From positions 2,733,035-2,797,034 of the forward strand of contig NZ_CP156660.1 in assembly GCF_039851975.1 (NCBI RefSeq): a stretch of DNA of 64,000 nt, written 5' to 3'. The position numbers were made by a program, and so were the translations under genes. Origin of the DNA: Desulfoscipio sp. XC116 (GTDB lineage: Bacteria; Bacillota; Desulfotomaculia; Desulfotomaculales; Desulfallaceae). Each line of letters opens with the position of its first letter. The first letter of the stretch is position 1. Below are positions 25,816 to 35,436 of this stretch, in pieces. The notes under the pieces were generated by a model. The model made no database searches. It was not told the origin of the DNA and saw only the letters and a list, made by a program, of their open reading frames with translations.

Positions 25816-25995
25816 ATGTTGTGTAAAGACTGCCTGTATTTTAAGCAGTGGAAAAAGATTGAAGCATCAATGTGTGAAAAAACCAAACAGCCGGTGGAGG
25901 CCAACAACCGGCCATGTGACCATTTTGTCAGTAAGCTGCATATGACCGACGAGTGGGGAGTATCAGCCGCTAACGGGGCTAAATGCTGCGACTAA
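25816..25995 (+). CDS. Small Cys-rich, probable metal-binding protein
   Basis: A 59-residue protein with the pattern LCKDCLYFKQW, then C at about residue 20 (ASMCEKTKQP), CDHF at about 35 and a CC near the end. The CxxC..C..C spacing with YF/HF aromatic residues suggests a zinc or Fe-S site, as in small conserved clostridial proteins of unknown role. ATG 25816 is preferred over TTG 25780 because AGAGGTGG precedes it. TATAAT at about 25759 is a possible -10. A terminator follows at 26012. The gene is alone. Confidence 0.6.
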   Translation: MLCKDCLYFKQWKKIEASMCEKTKQPVEANNRPCDHFVSKLHMTDEWGVSAANGAKCCD

Positions 25996-26011
25996 AAATC
26001 TTGATTTTTAT

Positions 26012-26036
26012 AATCCGGGATTACCCGGATTTTTTT
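26012..26036 (+). terminator. Rho-independent terminator
   Basis: AATCCGGG (26012-26019) pairs with CCCGGATT (26024-26031) and runs into seven T residues. It ends the transcript of the small Cys-rich gene. Confidence 0.85.
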
Positions 26037-26133
26037 ATTTTTACAAAAACCTGCTTTAGTAGCAGGCATCCTGAAACCGATCACCTATAAGGGGGTGCTA
26101 TGCACTCTCTGTTCGCAGCGGTCTGTTTCAGTT

Positions 26134-27147
26134 TTAATTTAGAAACTTTAAAATATCATCAGGCGACTGCAAATCGAAAATTTCCTCCCCAATCGCATCC
26201 AAAACCGCATCGTCGGCATTCATGACCAGTACCTGTAAATCCTTCGGCAGGCTGCCGAACCGTTTGGAAATTTGCTTAATTAACAATTCAGCCTTTCCTT
26301 CAATTCTCCCTTCAATTTTACCTTCAATTCTCCCTTTCCCTATACCTTTTTCAATGCCCTTCAGTTCGGCATATTTGATTCTGGAGATAGCGTCCAGTCT
26401 GGCTTTTTCCTGTGCATAGGCTTTTTGCCGTAATCTTTCATCGGCGCTTATCTCTGCCAATATATCCATGGCCATAGCTAATTCCTCCTTTTCTTCCGCT
26501 AGTTTTTGGAGCAATTCTTTGCCATCGGGCTTACCGGCATTTTTCATAAAGGTCAGCCAATATTCCACCGCGTCCATTTCCCCCGGGGGTGTCTGGTCAA
26601 TGAATTTTTTCAGTTCAAAGTAATGTATCTCCAAATCCTCCACCAATAAAAAGCCGTCGTCCTTCTCTAAAATCCTGTATTGGGTGTGGTATCTATCGGT
26701 TTCATGGATGATATCAAAGTCCAGGATGTTGATTACGATGGATTTTTTCAACGTGGTGTACGCTTCGGATTCGGCAATGGTTTCCGAATACATCCGGGCC
26801 CAGTAGTATAAACTCCTCTTGCGGAAGTTGTCGACGTCGTTGACTTGAACCTCAATGTTAATCCTCTCTTTGGCGTGGGTCATCACTTTTATATCTAAGA
26901 TAGAACTTTTATCGCCCGGATATTCTTTGTAGTTAAAAGGGTTCAGGTGGGTTATTGAGGTAATTTTATTGTCGCCTTGTAAACCCAGCAATGAATTGAG
27001 TAAATCAATGAGAATAATCCTGCTCCTTGGTTCTTCCCGTGCAAAAAGCGCTTTAAATACCAGATCGATTAAGGGGCTTAGAAGGTCTTTCGGTTGTTCC
27101 GCGGTCATAGTTGCCAACCACCGGCTCTCTATTTGTTTCTTGTTCAT
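26134..27147 (-). CDS. Rpn family recombination-promoting nuclease / PD-(D/E)XK transposase-like
   Basis: This 337-residue protein has the Rpn/YhgA-like N-terminus (LLSPLIDLVFKALFA) and a PD-(D/E)XK core: the Asp in SSILDIKVMT and EVQV (E-x-Q replacing E-x-K) about 15 residues later, followed by YYWARMYSE. The C-terminus has a repetitive GKGRIEGKIEGRIEGKAELL segment typical of the group. Such proteins promote RecA-independent recombination through DNA cleavage and are often counted as mobile elements. ATG 27147 begins MNKKQIESRW; the upstream extension belongs to other debris. A truncated HigA gene lies just upstream on the other strand. Confidence 0.8.
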   Translation of the reverse strand: MNKKQIESRWLATMTAEQPKDLLSPLIDLVFKALFAREEPRSRIILIDLLNSLLGLQGDNKITSITHLNPFNYKEYPGDKSSILDIKVMTHAKERINIEVQVNDVDNFRKRSLYYWARMYSETIAESEAYTTLKKSIVINILDFDIIHETDRYHTQYRILEKDDGFLLVEDLEIHYFELKKFIDQTPPGEMDAVEYWLTFMKNAGKPDGKELLQKLAEEKEELAMAMDILAEISADERLRQKAYAQEKARLDAISRIKYAELKGIEKGIGKGRIEGKIEGRIEGKAELLIKQISKRFGSLPKDLQVLVMNADDAVLDAIGEEIFDLQSPDDILKFLN

Positions 27148-27234
27148 ATTATATCCATTGCCGCGGTTTTTTGAAAGAGGCGCCGAGGTATTTGGCTGCT
27201 TAAAGTTGCGCCCAAAGGGCTGTTTTACAATGCT

Positions 27235-27519
27235 CGGGTATGGCCGGATGCCGACCAAGAGGAATTTCTTCTTCCACTTGGCGTCACAAAATACAGGCTG
27301 GCAAAGGATATCGGTGTTCCGGCGCAGCGCATCGGTGAGATTGTATCAGGACGCCGTTCCATAACCGCCGATACGGATCTGCGTCTGTGTAAATACTTCG
27401 GTCTTACATCGGGGTACTGGCTGCGTGCCCAGAATAAATGCGACATGGCATTGACACAGTCTAAGATCCAGAGACAGTTGGATAATATCGTTCCGCTGAA
27501 ACGTAATCCGGCGCTATAA
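27235..27519 (+). pseudogene. N-terminally truncated HigA-type antitoxin
   Basis: The plus-strand frame ending in TAA at 27517-27519 reads EEFLLPLGVTKYRLAKDIG, VPAQRIGEIVSGRRSITAD and LCKYFGLTSGYWLRAQ, the XRE helix-turn-helix of HigA-family addiction-module antitoxins. The usual N-terminus (HPGE.L.EEFL) is missing and no in-frame ATG, GTG or TTG with a ribosome-binding site precedes it. No HigB toxin is present. It looks like the remains of a toxin-antitoxin module, interrupted near 27235. Confidence 0.75.
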
Positions 27520-27635
27520 GAGCGTTGCTAAAATACCCCCCCCTGTCCGTAACCCGGATGAGCGGCCCGGCCAACGTCCTGGCGGAGCAATTAAAGATCC
27601 CGTATATCCTGACTGGTATAACGCTCCCTTTAAAG

Positions 27636-27679
27636 AAAGCAGGCTGGAACTTTGGAAAAAGTTCCAGCCTGCTTTTCTT
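27636..27679. terminator. Strong hairpin terminator
   Basis: AAAGCAGGCTGGAACTTT (27636-27653) pairs perfectly with 27658-27675 around a short loop, with T-rich sequence on both outer sides. It serves the truncated S-layer gene on the minus strand and could also stop plus-strand read-through. Confidence 0.8.
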
Positions 27680-27719
27680 TTCGGACATTCCCTTTGTCCG
27701 GCGGAATACCGGAATTTAC

Positions 27720-28334
27720 TTAGCTTGCCAAACCTTCCACAAACCGCATTAAGATAGCGGCTACCTCGGCGCGGGTGGCACTGCCCCCCGGTGCCAGGGT
27801 GGTTGCCGTGCGGCCGGTGATGAAGCCTTCGGCGTTGGCCCAGCTTAAGGCGCTCTGCGCCCAGGGGCTGATAGCGGCCCCGTCGGTATAGAGGCTCAAG
27901 TCGGCCATAGCCGTTACGTCGCAGCCCTTGCAGCTTGCGTAGCTATGCAGGATGGCGGCCATCTGCTCCCGGGTGACGTGGTCGTTGGGCCCGAACCGGC
28001 CGTTTCCGTAGCCGCTCACGATGTCGTTGGCCAGTGCCCAGGCCAGAGGCTCGGCGTACCAGGCTTCGCCGCTGCCCTTGGCATTTCCTATGGCTTCTTT
28101 CATGTTGTCCAGTGTGACTGATGCCTTGGCCGCTCCGCTACTGACCTTGGCGGCCGGCTTGACGGTGGTGTCGCCCGCATTGCCGCCTGTTCCGGAATCC
28201 CAGCCGCCGCCGACGTCCTTGCCCAGGTCGCGGGTGTAGAGCCATTCAACTTCATCGCCGTTTTCCAGCGTGTACAGCGACGCTGAATAGCTGGGGAACT
28301 CGCCGTTGACTTTGTACATCCAGCCGGACAGGGA
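27720..28334 (-). pseudogene. Truncated S-layer homology protein with DUF4430-like remnant
   Basis: The frame encodes the tail of a larger secreted protein: WMYKVNGEFPSYSASLYTL and GDEVEWLYTRDLG form the end of a DUF4430/transcobalamin-like domain, followed by a Gly/Thr linker and two SLH modules (WYAEPLAWALANDIVSGYGN and WAQSALSWANAEGFITGR, each with TREQ or TRAEV). SLH modules bind cell-wall pyruvylated polymers. In-frame TAG at 28335-28337 and absence of a signal peptide show the N-terminal part is lost. ATG 28319 lies inside the domain, so it is probably not a real start. Confidence 0.75.
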
Positions 28335-28545
28335 CTATTCTACCATTTAATTAAAGGAAAAAGCAACCATTAATTGAACTATTTTCCATATATTTTGTCC
28401 ATTATTGTTACTGTTCACTCCCCTGCAAAAAGTAGCAGTTCCGTGAGCAACAACACGTTTCGCGATGCACACAAAACCGCTCCCCCATTTTTTAGCGGCG
28501 TTTACGACGCGAAAAAAATTGAGTAAAAATGAGTTTCGCGTTTAC

Positions 28546-31143
28546 TTATTTTGCTTTACTAATACGCAGCTCGCCCTTTTCCACATGCAGATTGACAGTT
28601 TGCCGAGGTCCCGCTTCCCCCTTGATGATCATCCGGGAAAGAGCGGTTTCCACCAGCTGTTGAATAACCCGCTTCAGGGGACGGGCTCCGTATGCCGGTT
28701 CGTATCCTTTAGTCGCCAGGTGATTCAAGGCACTTTCCTCCCAGACCAGCTTGATACCTGCACCGTCGTAAATGCGCCGGGCCAGTCTTGCCAAAAGCAG
28801 TTCCGCTATTTGACGCACTTGGGCCTGACTCAAAGCGTGGAACACCACGGTTTCATCCACCCGGTTCAGAAACTCGGGGCGGAAATGCTGACGCAGTATG
28901 CTCAGCACGGCATCCTTCATTTTATCAAAATCACCGCCCCGCTCCTGCTGGGCCAGTATTTCGTGGCTGCCCAGGTTAGAGGTCATAATGACCACCGTAT
29001 TTTGAAAATTAACGGTCCGCCCCTGCCCGTCGGTAAGCCGGCCGTCTTCCAACAGCTGCAGCAGCACGTTGAATACATCGGGGTGGGCCTTTTCGATCTC
29101 GTCCAGCAGTATCACCGAGTAGGGCTTGCGCCGCACCGCTTCGGTGAGCTGGCCGCCCTCTTCATACCCCACGTAGCCCGGAGGGGCGCCGATAAGCCGG
29201 GCCACGGTGTGTTTCTCCATGTATTCGGACATGTCCAGCCGGGTCATATTGCGCTCGTCGTCAAACAGAGACTGAGCCAGTGCCCGGGCCAGTTCGGTTT
29301 TACCTACCCCGGTAGGCCCCAGGAAAATAAAGCTGCCGATGGGCCGCTGAGGGTCTTTGATACCGGCCCGGGCACGCAGCACGGCATCGGCCACGGCCTG
29401 AACCGCCTCATCCTGGCCGACCACCCGCTTATGCAGCTCATCATCCAAGTGGATTAGTTTTTCTCTTTCACCTTCCATTAATTTAGTCACCGGTATACCC
29501 GTCCAGCGACTCACCACCCGGGCGATATCTTCCTCATCCACCTCTTCCTTCAGCAGCATGCCGTGTTTTTGCTTGCCGGCCAGATGCTCCTCTTCGCTTT
29601 TCAAACGACGCTCCAGCTCATTCAGTCGGCCGTACTTAAGCTCGGCCAGTCGATTTAAGTCGTAATCCCGCTCGGCCCGCTCAATTTCCTGGCGGGTTTC
29701 CTCAATTTCCTTCTTCAACTGCCGCACCCGGGAAATAGCTTGCTTTTCCACCTGCCACTGGGCCTGCATAGCCCCGGATTCTTCCCGCAGTTCAGCCAGC
29801 TGAGCCTTGATCTTATTCAGCCGCTCCGCTGAAGCCGGGTCGGTTTCCTTGCTCAAAGCAGCCTCTTCAATTTCCAGCTGCATGATGCGGCGGGTGATTT
29901 CATCCAGCTCCGCCGGCATACTATCAATCTCGGTACGCAGCCGGGCCGCCGCTTCATCCATCAGGTCGATGGCCTTATCCGGTAGAAAACGGTCGGCAAT
30001 ATAGCGATCGGACAAAGTGGCTGCCGCCACCAAAGCAATGTCCTGAATGCGCACTCCGTGGTGCACCTCGTAGCGTTCCTTAAGGCCACGCAATATGGAA
30101 ACGGTATCTTCCACCGAAGGCGGCTGCACCTGCACGGGCTGAAAACGCCTTTCCAGTGCGGCATCCTTCTCCACATGCTTGCGGTATTCGTCCAGGGTGG
30201 TAGCGCCAATGGTACGCAATTCTCCGCGGGCCAGCATGGGTTTTAATATATTGCCCGCGTCCATGGCCCCTTCCGCTTTACCGGCTCCCACCACGGTATG
30301 CAGCTCGTCAATAAACAGTATGATACGACCCTGGGATTGCTGCACCTCCTTGAGCACGGCCTTCAGCCGCTCCTCAAACTCGCCCCGGTACTTGGCCCCG
30401 GCTAAGAGCGATCCCATATCCAGCCCGATAATGCGCTTTTCTTTCAGTCCCTCGGGCACGTCACCGGCCACAATACGCCGGGCCAGCCCTTCCACAATGG
30501 CGGTTTTACCCACGCCGGGCTCGCCAATCAGCACAGGATTGTTTTTAGTACGCCGGGAGAGAATTTCTATGGCCCGCCGGATTTCGTTATCCCGGCCGAT
30601 CACCGGGTCCAGCTTGCCCTCGGCAGCCAGTTTGGTCAGGTCACGGCCATAACGCTCCAATGCCTCGTAGGTCTCCTCCGGGTTTTCACCGGTTACCCGC
30701 TGGTTACCCCGCACCGCCCGCAGTGAATTAAGCAGCGCATTCCGGGTCAGACCGCTTTGACGCAGCGCGTCACGAGTTTCAGGCTCCCCCTCTTCCAGCA
30801 AGGCCAGCAGTAAATGCTCCACACTGATATAATCATCCTTCATATCCCGGGCTTCCTTTTCCGCCCGGGCCAGCACCCGGGCCAATCCGCCGCCCAGATG
30901 CAAAGATCCCTCATAACCCGTCACCACGGGTATTTTTTTTAAAAGCGCTTCCACCTGACCGGTCAGGCTAGCCGAACTGATTCCGGCATGCTCCATAAAC
31001 CGGGGGACCATACCCCCTTCCTGAGCCAGCAACGCCGCCAGCAGGTGCTTGCCCGTCACCTCCTGGTGATATCTGGCTGCAGCCAGCTGCTGGGCCGCAC
31101 CCAGGGCCTCACGCGATTTTTGTGTGTAATGGTTAATATCCAT
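28546..31143 (-). CDS. clpB: ATP-dependent disaggregase ClpB
   Basis: This 865-residue Hsp100 chaperone rescues aggregated proteins together with DnaK. Domains in order: Clp-N (residues 1-145), NBD1 with Walker A GEPGVGKT (about 205) and [22 protein letters not shown], a long coiled-coil middle domain (about 405-525) that defines ClpB, NBD2 with GPTGVGKT (about 605) and [11 protein letters not shown], and a C-terminal D2-small domain. There is no ClpP-binding loop. GAGGGGGTG precedes the ATG. Only 16 bases separate it from the DnaJ-like gene, so it is the last gene of a dnaK-dnaJ-clpB operon. Confidence 0.96.
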   Translation of the reverse strand: MDINHYTQKSREALGAAQQLAAARYHQEVTGKHLLAALLAQEGGMVPRFMEHAGISSASLTGQVEALLKKIPVVTGYEGSLHLGGGLARVLARAEKEARDMKDDYISVEHLLLALLEEGEPETRDALRQSGLTRNALLNSLRAVRGNQRVTGENPEETYEALERYGRDLTKLAAEGKLDPVIGRDNEIRRAIEILSRRTKNNPVLIGEPGVGKTAIVEGLARRIVAGDVPEGLKEKRIIGLDMGSLLAGAKYRGEFEERLKAVLKEVQQSQGRIILFIDELHTVVGAGKAEGAMDAGNILKPMLARGELRTIGATTLDEYRKHVEKDAALERRFQPVQVQPPSVEDTVSILRGLKERYEVHHGVRIQDIALVAAATLSDRYIADRFLPDKAIDLMDEAAARLRTEIDSMPAELDEITRRIMQLEIEEAALSKETDPASAERLNKIKAQLAELREESGAMQAQWQVEKQAISRVRQLKKEIEETRQEIERAERDYDLNRLAELKYGRLNELERRLKSEEEHLAGKQKHGMLLKEEVDEEDIARVVSRWTGIPVTKLMEGEREKLIHLDDELHKRVVGQDEAVQAVADAVLRARAGIKDPQRPIGSFIFLGPTGVGKTELARALAQSLFDDERNMTRLDMSEYMEKHTVARLIGAPPGYVGYEEGGQLTEAVRRKPYSVILLDEIEKAHPDVFNVLLQLLEDGRLTDGQGRTVNFQNTVVIMTSNLGSHEILAQQERGGDFDKMKDAVLSILRQHFRPEFLNRVDETVVFHALSQAQVRQIAELLLARLARRIYDGAGIKLVWEESALNHLATKGYEPAYGARPLKRVIQQLVETALSRMIIKGEAGPRQTVNLHVEKGELRISKAK

Positions 31144-31159
31144 GGATATTTCACCCCCT

Positions 31160-32152
31160 CTATTTTTTCCTTAACTCAGCCAGCTGCCGGTAAAGCTGTT
31201 CCTCTTCCCCCGACAGCTGCCCGGGAATATCGATAACTATGCGCACATATTGATCCCCCCGGCCCTGCCGGTCCGGCAGCCCCTTGTCCCGCAGGCGCAA
31301 ACGCTTGCCGGCCCGGGTGCCGGGAGGCACCTTCAGCATCACGGACCCATCCAAGGTGGGCACCGCAACCTTATCGCCCAGTACAGCCTGATCAGGCCGC
31401 AAGGTTATCTCCGTCTCCAGATCAACGTCCCGCACTTTAAAAACGGGGTGCGGCAATAACCGTACTTTCAGGTATAGGTCGCCCCGCCCGCCCCCGGCCG
31501 GGCCGTCGCCACCTTGTCCTTTTAGCCTGATGCGGCTGTCCCGGCGCACCCCCGGAGGGATTTTTACCGTAAGTTTCTTGTGGCCGGCAATTTCACCGGT
31601 ACCTCCACAGCGGTAACAAACGGCACTGCCGTCGTGCCCCGTGCCACCACAGGCCGGACACAACTCCCGGTGGGCCAGCTGCAGAACCTTGTCACCACCC
31701 CGGTAGACTTCTTCCAAAGTCAGCTCCAGGTTGGCTTCAACATCCCGCCCGCGCACCGGTCCGCGGCGTACCCCGCACCCGGCTCTGCCGAAACCGCCGG
31801 GCGCGGCACCGCCAAACATCATTTCAAAAAAATCGCTGAATCCCCCGGCCCCACCGGCAAAATCGGTGTAAAAATGAAATCCGTCCATATCCGGCGGCGG
31901 TCTGAAATCCTGCCCCGCCTGCCAATTGGCCCCCAGCCGGTCATATTTGGCCCTTTTTTCAGCATCCTTTAATACCTCATAAGCTTCATTAATAAGTTTA
32001 AATTTTTCTTCAGCTTCTTCCTTGGCTTTGCCCGTGTGCAAATCCGGGTGCCACTGCCGGGCCAGCTTGCGATAAGCCGTTTTGATTTCTTTTTCCGTGG
32101 CCTCCCGGCCGACACCGAGGGTTTTATAATAATCCTGATATGTTACGCCCAT
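31160..32152 (-). CDS. DnaJ-like co-chaperone with half zinc-binding region
   Basis: This 330-residue J-protein has an N-terminal J domain with the HPD motif (ARQWHPDLH), a G/F-rich region (about 90-135) and two C-terminal substrate-binding domains ([31 protein letters not shown]). Canonical DnaJ has four CxxCxGxG repeats; here only two remain (CPACGGTG and CYRCGGTG), enough for one zinc. It thus lies between DnaJ and CbpA in form. ATG 32152 is favoured over GTG 32164 because AGGTGAT precedes it. It is 54 bases after dnaK and should stimulate that DnaK. Confidence 0.9.
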   Translation of the reverse strand: MGVTYQDYYKTLGVGREATEKEIKTAYRKLARQWHPDLHTGKAKEEAEEKFKLINEAYEVLKDAEKRAKYDRLGANWQAGQDFRPPPDMDGFHFYTDFAGGAGGFSDFFEMMFGGAAPGGFGRAGCGVRRGPVRGRDVEANLELTLEEVYRGGDKVLQLAHRELCPACGGTGHDGSAVCYRCGGTGEIAGHKKLTVKIPPGVRRDSRIRLKGQGGDGPAGGGRGDLYLKVRLLPHPVFKVRDVDLETEITLRPDQAVLGDKVAVPTLDGSVMLKVPPGTRAGKRLRLRDKGLPDRQGRGDQYVRIVIDIPGQLSGEEEQLYRQLAELRKK

Positions 32153-32206
32153 TTTTCCAATCACCTGCCTTGCCGGGTAGTTCCTGTTTTAGGGTTTGCT
32201 TTATTA

Positions 32207-34108
32207 TTAAGCGTCGGGTCTTTCTTCATAATCGGCATCCACCACGTCATCACTCCCGCCGGCAGCGTTCCCGTAATTTTCAGGACCGGGAGCCGCGTCA
32301 GAACCGGCTTGCTGATAGGCTGCCTGAGCAAGACTATCAACCGCCTGTTTCAACTCATCTGTCAGAGCACGGATGCGCTCCGCAGGCACGTTTTCTTTTA
32401 GTGCGGACCTTAAATCATCTTGCATCCGCTCAATGCGCGACTTATCGCCAACCGGCACCTTGTCGCCCAATTCCCTAAGCCGACGCTCCGCCTGATAAAT
32501 TAAAGAATCCGCCTCGTTGCGCGCCTCTGCTTCCTCACGACGTTTTTTATCCTCCGCGGCATGCATTTCGCCTTCCTTAATCATACGGTCTATTTCCGTC
32601 TGTTCCAGGCTGGTTGAACCCGTAATGGTAATAGTTTGCTCCTTGCCGGTTTCCTTGTCTCCGGCGCTCACCTTTAAAATACCGTTGGCATCTATATCAA
32701 AGGTAACCTCTATTTGAAGCGCCCCCCTCGGCGCCCGGCGAATACCCTCCAGTTTAAACTGCCCCAGGGAACGGTTATCCCGGGCCATCTCCCGCTCGCC
32801 CTGCAGTACATGAATGTCCACCGCGGGCTGGTTATCCTCGGCGGTAGTGAATACCTGCCCCCGCCGCACCGGTATAGTGGTATTGCGCTCGATAACTCTA
32901 GCCATTACACCGCCCAGAGTCTCTACCCCCAGGGAAAGCGGGGTAACGTCCAGCAATAATACGTCCTTTACTTCTCCGGCCAGTACGCCGCCTTGCACAG
33001 CCGCGCCCACAGCCACCACTTCATCCGGGTTGACACCCTGATTGGGCTGTTTGCCGCCGGTCAAATCCCGCACCAGGTTTTGCACCGCCGGGATCCGGGT
33101 GGAACCACCCACCAGTATGACATCGTCAATATCCCGGGCTGTGAGCTTGGCATCCGCCAAGGCCGCCTGCACCGGGCCCCGGCAGCGTTCCACCAAATGA
33201 TGGGTCAGGTCCTCAAATTTAGCCCGCGTCAGTTTGTTTTCCAGGTGTTTGGGACCGGCAGCGTCGGCAGTGATAAAAGGCAGGCTTATCTGAGTTTCCA
33301 TAGTTGCGGACAGCTCCATTTTAGCCTTTTCCGCCGCTTCCGTCAGCCTCTGTAAAGACTGCTTGTCACTGCGCAGATCAATACCGTAATTCTTTTTAAA
33401 TTCACCGGCCAGCCAATCCACAACGGCTTTATCAAAATCGTCACCGCCCAGGTGCGTGTCCCCGTTGGTGGACTTCACCTCAAACACCCCGTCGCCCACT
33501 TCCAATATGGATACATCGAAAGTACCGCCGCCCAGGTCGAATACCAGTATGGTCTGGTTCGTCTTTTTATCCAGCCCGTAAGACAGCGCCGCTGCCGTAG
33601 GCTCGTTGATAATGCGCAGCACATTCAGCCCCGCTATTTTACCCGCGTTTTTAGTAGCCTGCCGCTGGGCGTCGTTAAAATACGCCGGTACGGTAATTAT
33701 TGCATCGGTGACGGTTTCCCCCAGATACTTGGAAGCGTCATCCACCAGCTTGCGCAGTATCAGGGCGGAAACTTCCTCAGGCGCATACTGCTTGCCGCGA
33801 ATATCAAACCGCACGGCATCGTTGGGGCCGGCCACCACCTTGTAGGGAACCAGCTCACGTTCCTCAACCGCTTCAGAATAACGCCGGCCGATAAACCGCT
33901 TCACGGAATACAGCGTATTTTGGGGATTTAACACTGATTGGCGCCGGGCTACCTGGCCCACCAATCTTTCCCCGTCTTCCTTGAAAGCCAGCACCGATGG
34001 AGTAGTGCGCGAACCTTCCGCATTTACGATGACTGTGGGCTTACCGCCCTCCATCACCGCAACCACCGAGTTAGTGGTACCAAGATCGATACCCACAGTT
34101 TTTCCCAT
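32207..34108 (-). CDS. dnaK: Hsp70 chaperone DnaK
   Basis: This 633-residue Hsp70 begins [13 protein letters not shown] and contains the ATPase signatures [14 protein letters not shown] and [14 protein letters not shown], the linker [16 protein letters not shown], the beta-sandwich substrate domain and a helical lid with a short acidic tail ([14 protein letters not shown]). The start at 34108 follows AAGGAGG and matches the universal N-terminus; the upstream reading to 34237 is non-coding. It leads an operon with dnaJ-like and clpB genes and lacks grpE and hrcA neighbours, so it may be an additional DnaK rather than the housekeeping copy. Confidence 0.96.
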   Translation of the reverse strand: MGKTVGIDLGTTNSVVAVMEGGKPTVIVNAEGSRTTPSVLAFKEDGERLVGQVARRQSVLNPQNTLYSVKRFIGRRYSEAVEERELVPYKVVAGPNDAVRFDIRGKQYAPEEVSALILRKLVDDASKYLGETVTDAIITVPAYFNDAQRQATKNAGKIAGLNVLRIINEPTAAALSYGLDKKTNQTILVFDLGGGTFDVSILEVGDGVFEVKSTNGDTHLGGDDFDKAVVDWLAGEFKKNYGIDLRSDKQSLQRLTEAAEKAKMELSATMETQISLPFITADAAGPKHLENKLTRAKFEDLTHHLVERCRGPVQAALADAKLTARDIDDVILVGGSTRIPAVQNLVRDLTGGKQPNQGVNPDEVVAVGAAVQGGVLAGEVKDVLLLDVTPLSLGVETLGGVMARVIERNTTIPVRRGQVFTTAEDNQPAVDIHVLQGEREMARDNRSLGQFKLEGIRRAPRGALQIEVTFDIDANGILKVSAGDKETGKEQTITITGSTSLEQTEIDRMIKEGEMHAAEDKKRREEAEARNEADSLIYQAERRLRELGDKVPVGDKSRIERMQDDLRSALKENVPAERIRALTDELKQAVDSLAQAAYQQAGSDAAPGPENYGNAAGGSDDVVDADYEERPDA

Positions 34109-34569
34109 TTCTAAAACCTCCTTAGAATAATTGACACCGAGTGTTGAAATTAAGTTTAACTCATCACTTATCCGGTTATGACTGTTGCTATAATGCTCAA
34201 TGTTATTATGAAACAGTACAGTAATGGTTATAACCATATTTTTTACCAGGCATGATTACACCGCGCACTAACCTTGACTTTGACCTTCCTTGACCTTATC
34301 TTAATCCAAAGCCACTTGCCCGTCAATACCCGGATTGGATATTACTTAAAAACTTTACTCAATACTCTTGTGAAATTTATCTCAATTAACTATAATAATT
34401 AGTAGTACAAATTATTTTTAAAACCCCATGGCACCCCAACCTAATGCAAGTGAGGCTTGTTATCCAATTGGCGCCCAACACTAATGCCAACGACCGGTTA
34501 CAACATATCTTCTTTACCTTATCTATTGCTCTTACTGATAAGTCCAACATCAAAAAGGGGGTTTTAGGA
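34109..34569. other. Divergent regulatory region of dnaK and usp
   Basis: A 461-base AT-rich gap with no ORF of its own. I looked for a CIRCE element (TTAGCACTC, nine bases, GAGTGCTAA) and found none. TTGACACCGAGTGTTGAAA at 34131-34149 is a near-dyad in the dnaK leader and recurs as TTGATACCAAGTGTTGAAA at 25700. Promoters were not assigned. Confidence 0.4.
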
Positions 34570-34941
34570 ATGAATATTTTGGTGCCCGTGGACGGTTCGG
34601 ACAATGCCATGCGGGCCGTCAATTATGCTGTTAATTTAGCCAGGGAGAACCCTAAAAACCAAGTTACCGTCATTAGCGTGATTCAACCTTTTACGGAAAC
34701 ACACGCCGGTATTGCTCTGGAAAAGGCAAGAAACGCTTTTTCCGAAGCGGGGTTGATAGCTGAAACCGTGCTCATGGAAGGGGAGCCGGCCGATACCATC
34801 ATCAGATACGCCCACGAACATAACATGGATAACATTATTATCGGCAACCGTGGCATGGGTGCCTTAAGAAGCATGGTACTGGGCAGTGTAAGCTACAAAG
34901 TACTGGGTAAATCAAATAAACCTGTAACCATTATTAAATAA
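34570..34941 (+). CDS. Universal stress protein (UspA family)
   Basis: A 123-residue single-domain Usp: ILVPVDGSDNAMRAVNYAV at the N-terminus holds the first ATP-contacting Asp, and the C-terminal nucleotide loop is GNRGMGALRSMVLGSVSYKV (G2xG9xGS pattern), so it is of the ATP-binding type. Role: stress survival, mechanism undefined. ATG 34570 follows AAGGGGG; the longer reading from 34444 has no family similarity. It is transcribed divergently from dnaK. A three-hairpin repeat and then a terminator follow. Confidence 0.92.
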   Translation: MNILVPVDGSDNAMRAVNYAVNLARENPKNQVTVISVIQPFTETHAGIALEKARNAFSEAGLIAETVLMEGEPADTIIRYAHEHNMDNIIIGNRGMGALRSMVLGSVSYKVLGKSNKPVTIIK

Positions 34942-34962
34942 CTGTATAGCCCATAAACTAAA

Positions 34963-35075
34963 ATGAACTCGTTCAGCTAGAACTGAACATCGGAACTTCA
35001 GATGGAGATTCCCCCACCTGAAATAAAAATAGGAACTTCCACTTATAGAAGTGGAAGGCTTAAAATTTGATAAAC
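34963..35075 (+). repeat. Three-hairpin repeat, copy C
   Basis: Starts AAATGAACTCGTTCAG and ends AAAATTTGATAAA. The third hairpin reads CTTCCACTT/AAGTGGAAG where other copies read CTCCCACTT/AAGTGGGAG: both sides changed and the pair is kept (C-G to T-A), evidence that the fold is under selection or recently templated. Confidence 0.9.
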
Positions 35076-35082
35076 CTTGGAG

Positions 35083-35113
35083 CCCCCGGCATACTGCCGA
35101 GGGTTTTATTTAT
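35083..35113 (+). terminator. Rho-independent terminator after usp
   Basis: CCCCCGGCA and TGCCGAGGG (35083-35103) form a GC-rich stem with a TAC loop, followed by TTTTATTTAT. It lies directly after repeat copy C and ends the usp transcript, which would therefore include the repeat. Confidence 0.8.
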
Positions 35114-35356
35114 AAAAAACATTGGTTAGAATACCTACAACGCAAATATGCCCATACAATTAAATTGGATATGTAAAGAATTTTTAATAAATGCTTAACC
35201 TGGATGTAATTACTATAGTTTATATTGAAAACACCCAAGGATACCCTAACATGGCTCATTGCATTCGTTGGCTAACCTTAACTATTACAAACCTAAGTTA
35301 TTTGAGGAAGTCATCATATTTAACGCAAATTTTTTAAGAAAAATTTTAATCTCTAT

Positions 35357-35385
35357 TGACACATATTAGATATTTAATTATAATA
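35357..35385 (+). promoter_or_regulatory. Near-perfect sigma-A promoter for the oxygen-defence genes
   Basis: TTGACA (35357-35362) and TATAAT (35380-35385) are separated by exactly 17 bases. The start point would fall near 35392, giving a leader of about 45 bases before fprA. This is the clearest vegetative promoter in the window. Confidence 0.85.
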
Positions 35386-35389
35386 TCTC
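35369..35389. promoter_or_regulatory. Palindrome overlapping the fprA promoter (candidate operator)
   Basis: AGATATT (35369-35375) and AATATCT (35383-35389) form a 7-7-7 dyad covering the -10 box. Its AT-rich form and position suit a PerR/Fur-like or other redox repressor, but it is not a clear PerR box. The palindrome is seen; the function is inferred from the peroxide- and oxygen-detoxifying genes it would control. Confidence 0.4.
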
Positions 35390-35436
35390 TAATATAATAA
35401 TTAGTATAACAATGGAGGAGGCTTAATAAGGTTATT

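Noticed and set aside
27461-27752. Overlapping plus- and minus-strand ORFs of 75 codons
   Set aside because: Neither has a family signature; both read through the terminator hairpin at 27636.
34109-34569. CIRCE/HrcA control of dnaK
   Set aside because: The TTAGCACTC-N9-GAGTGCTAA element was not found; the TTGACACCGAGTGTTGAA dyad does not fit it.
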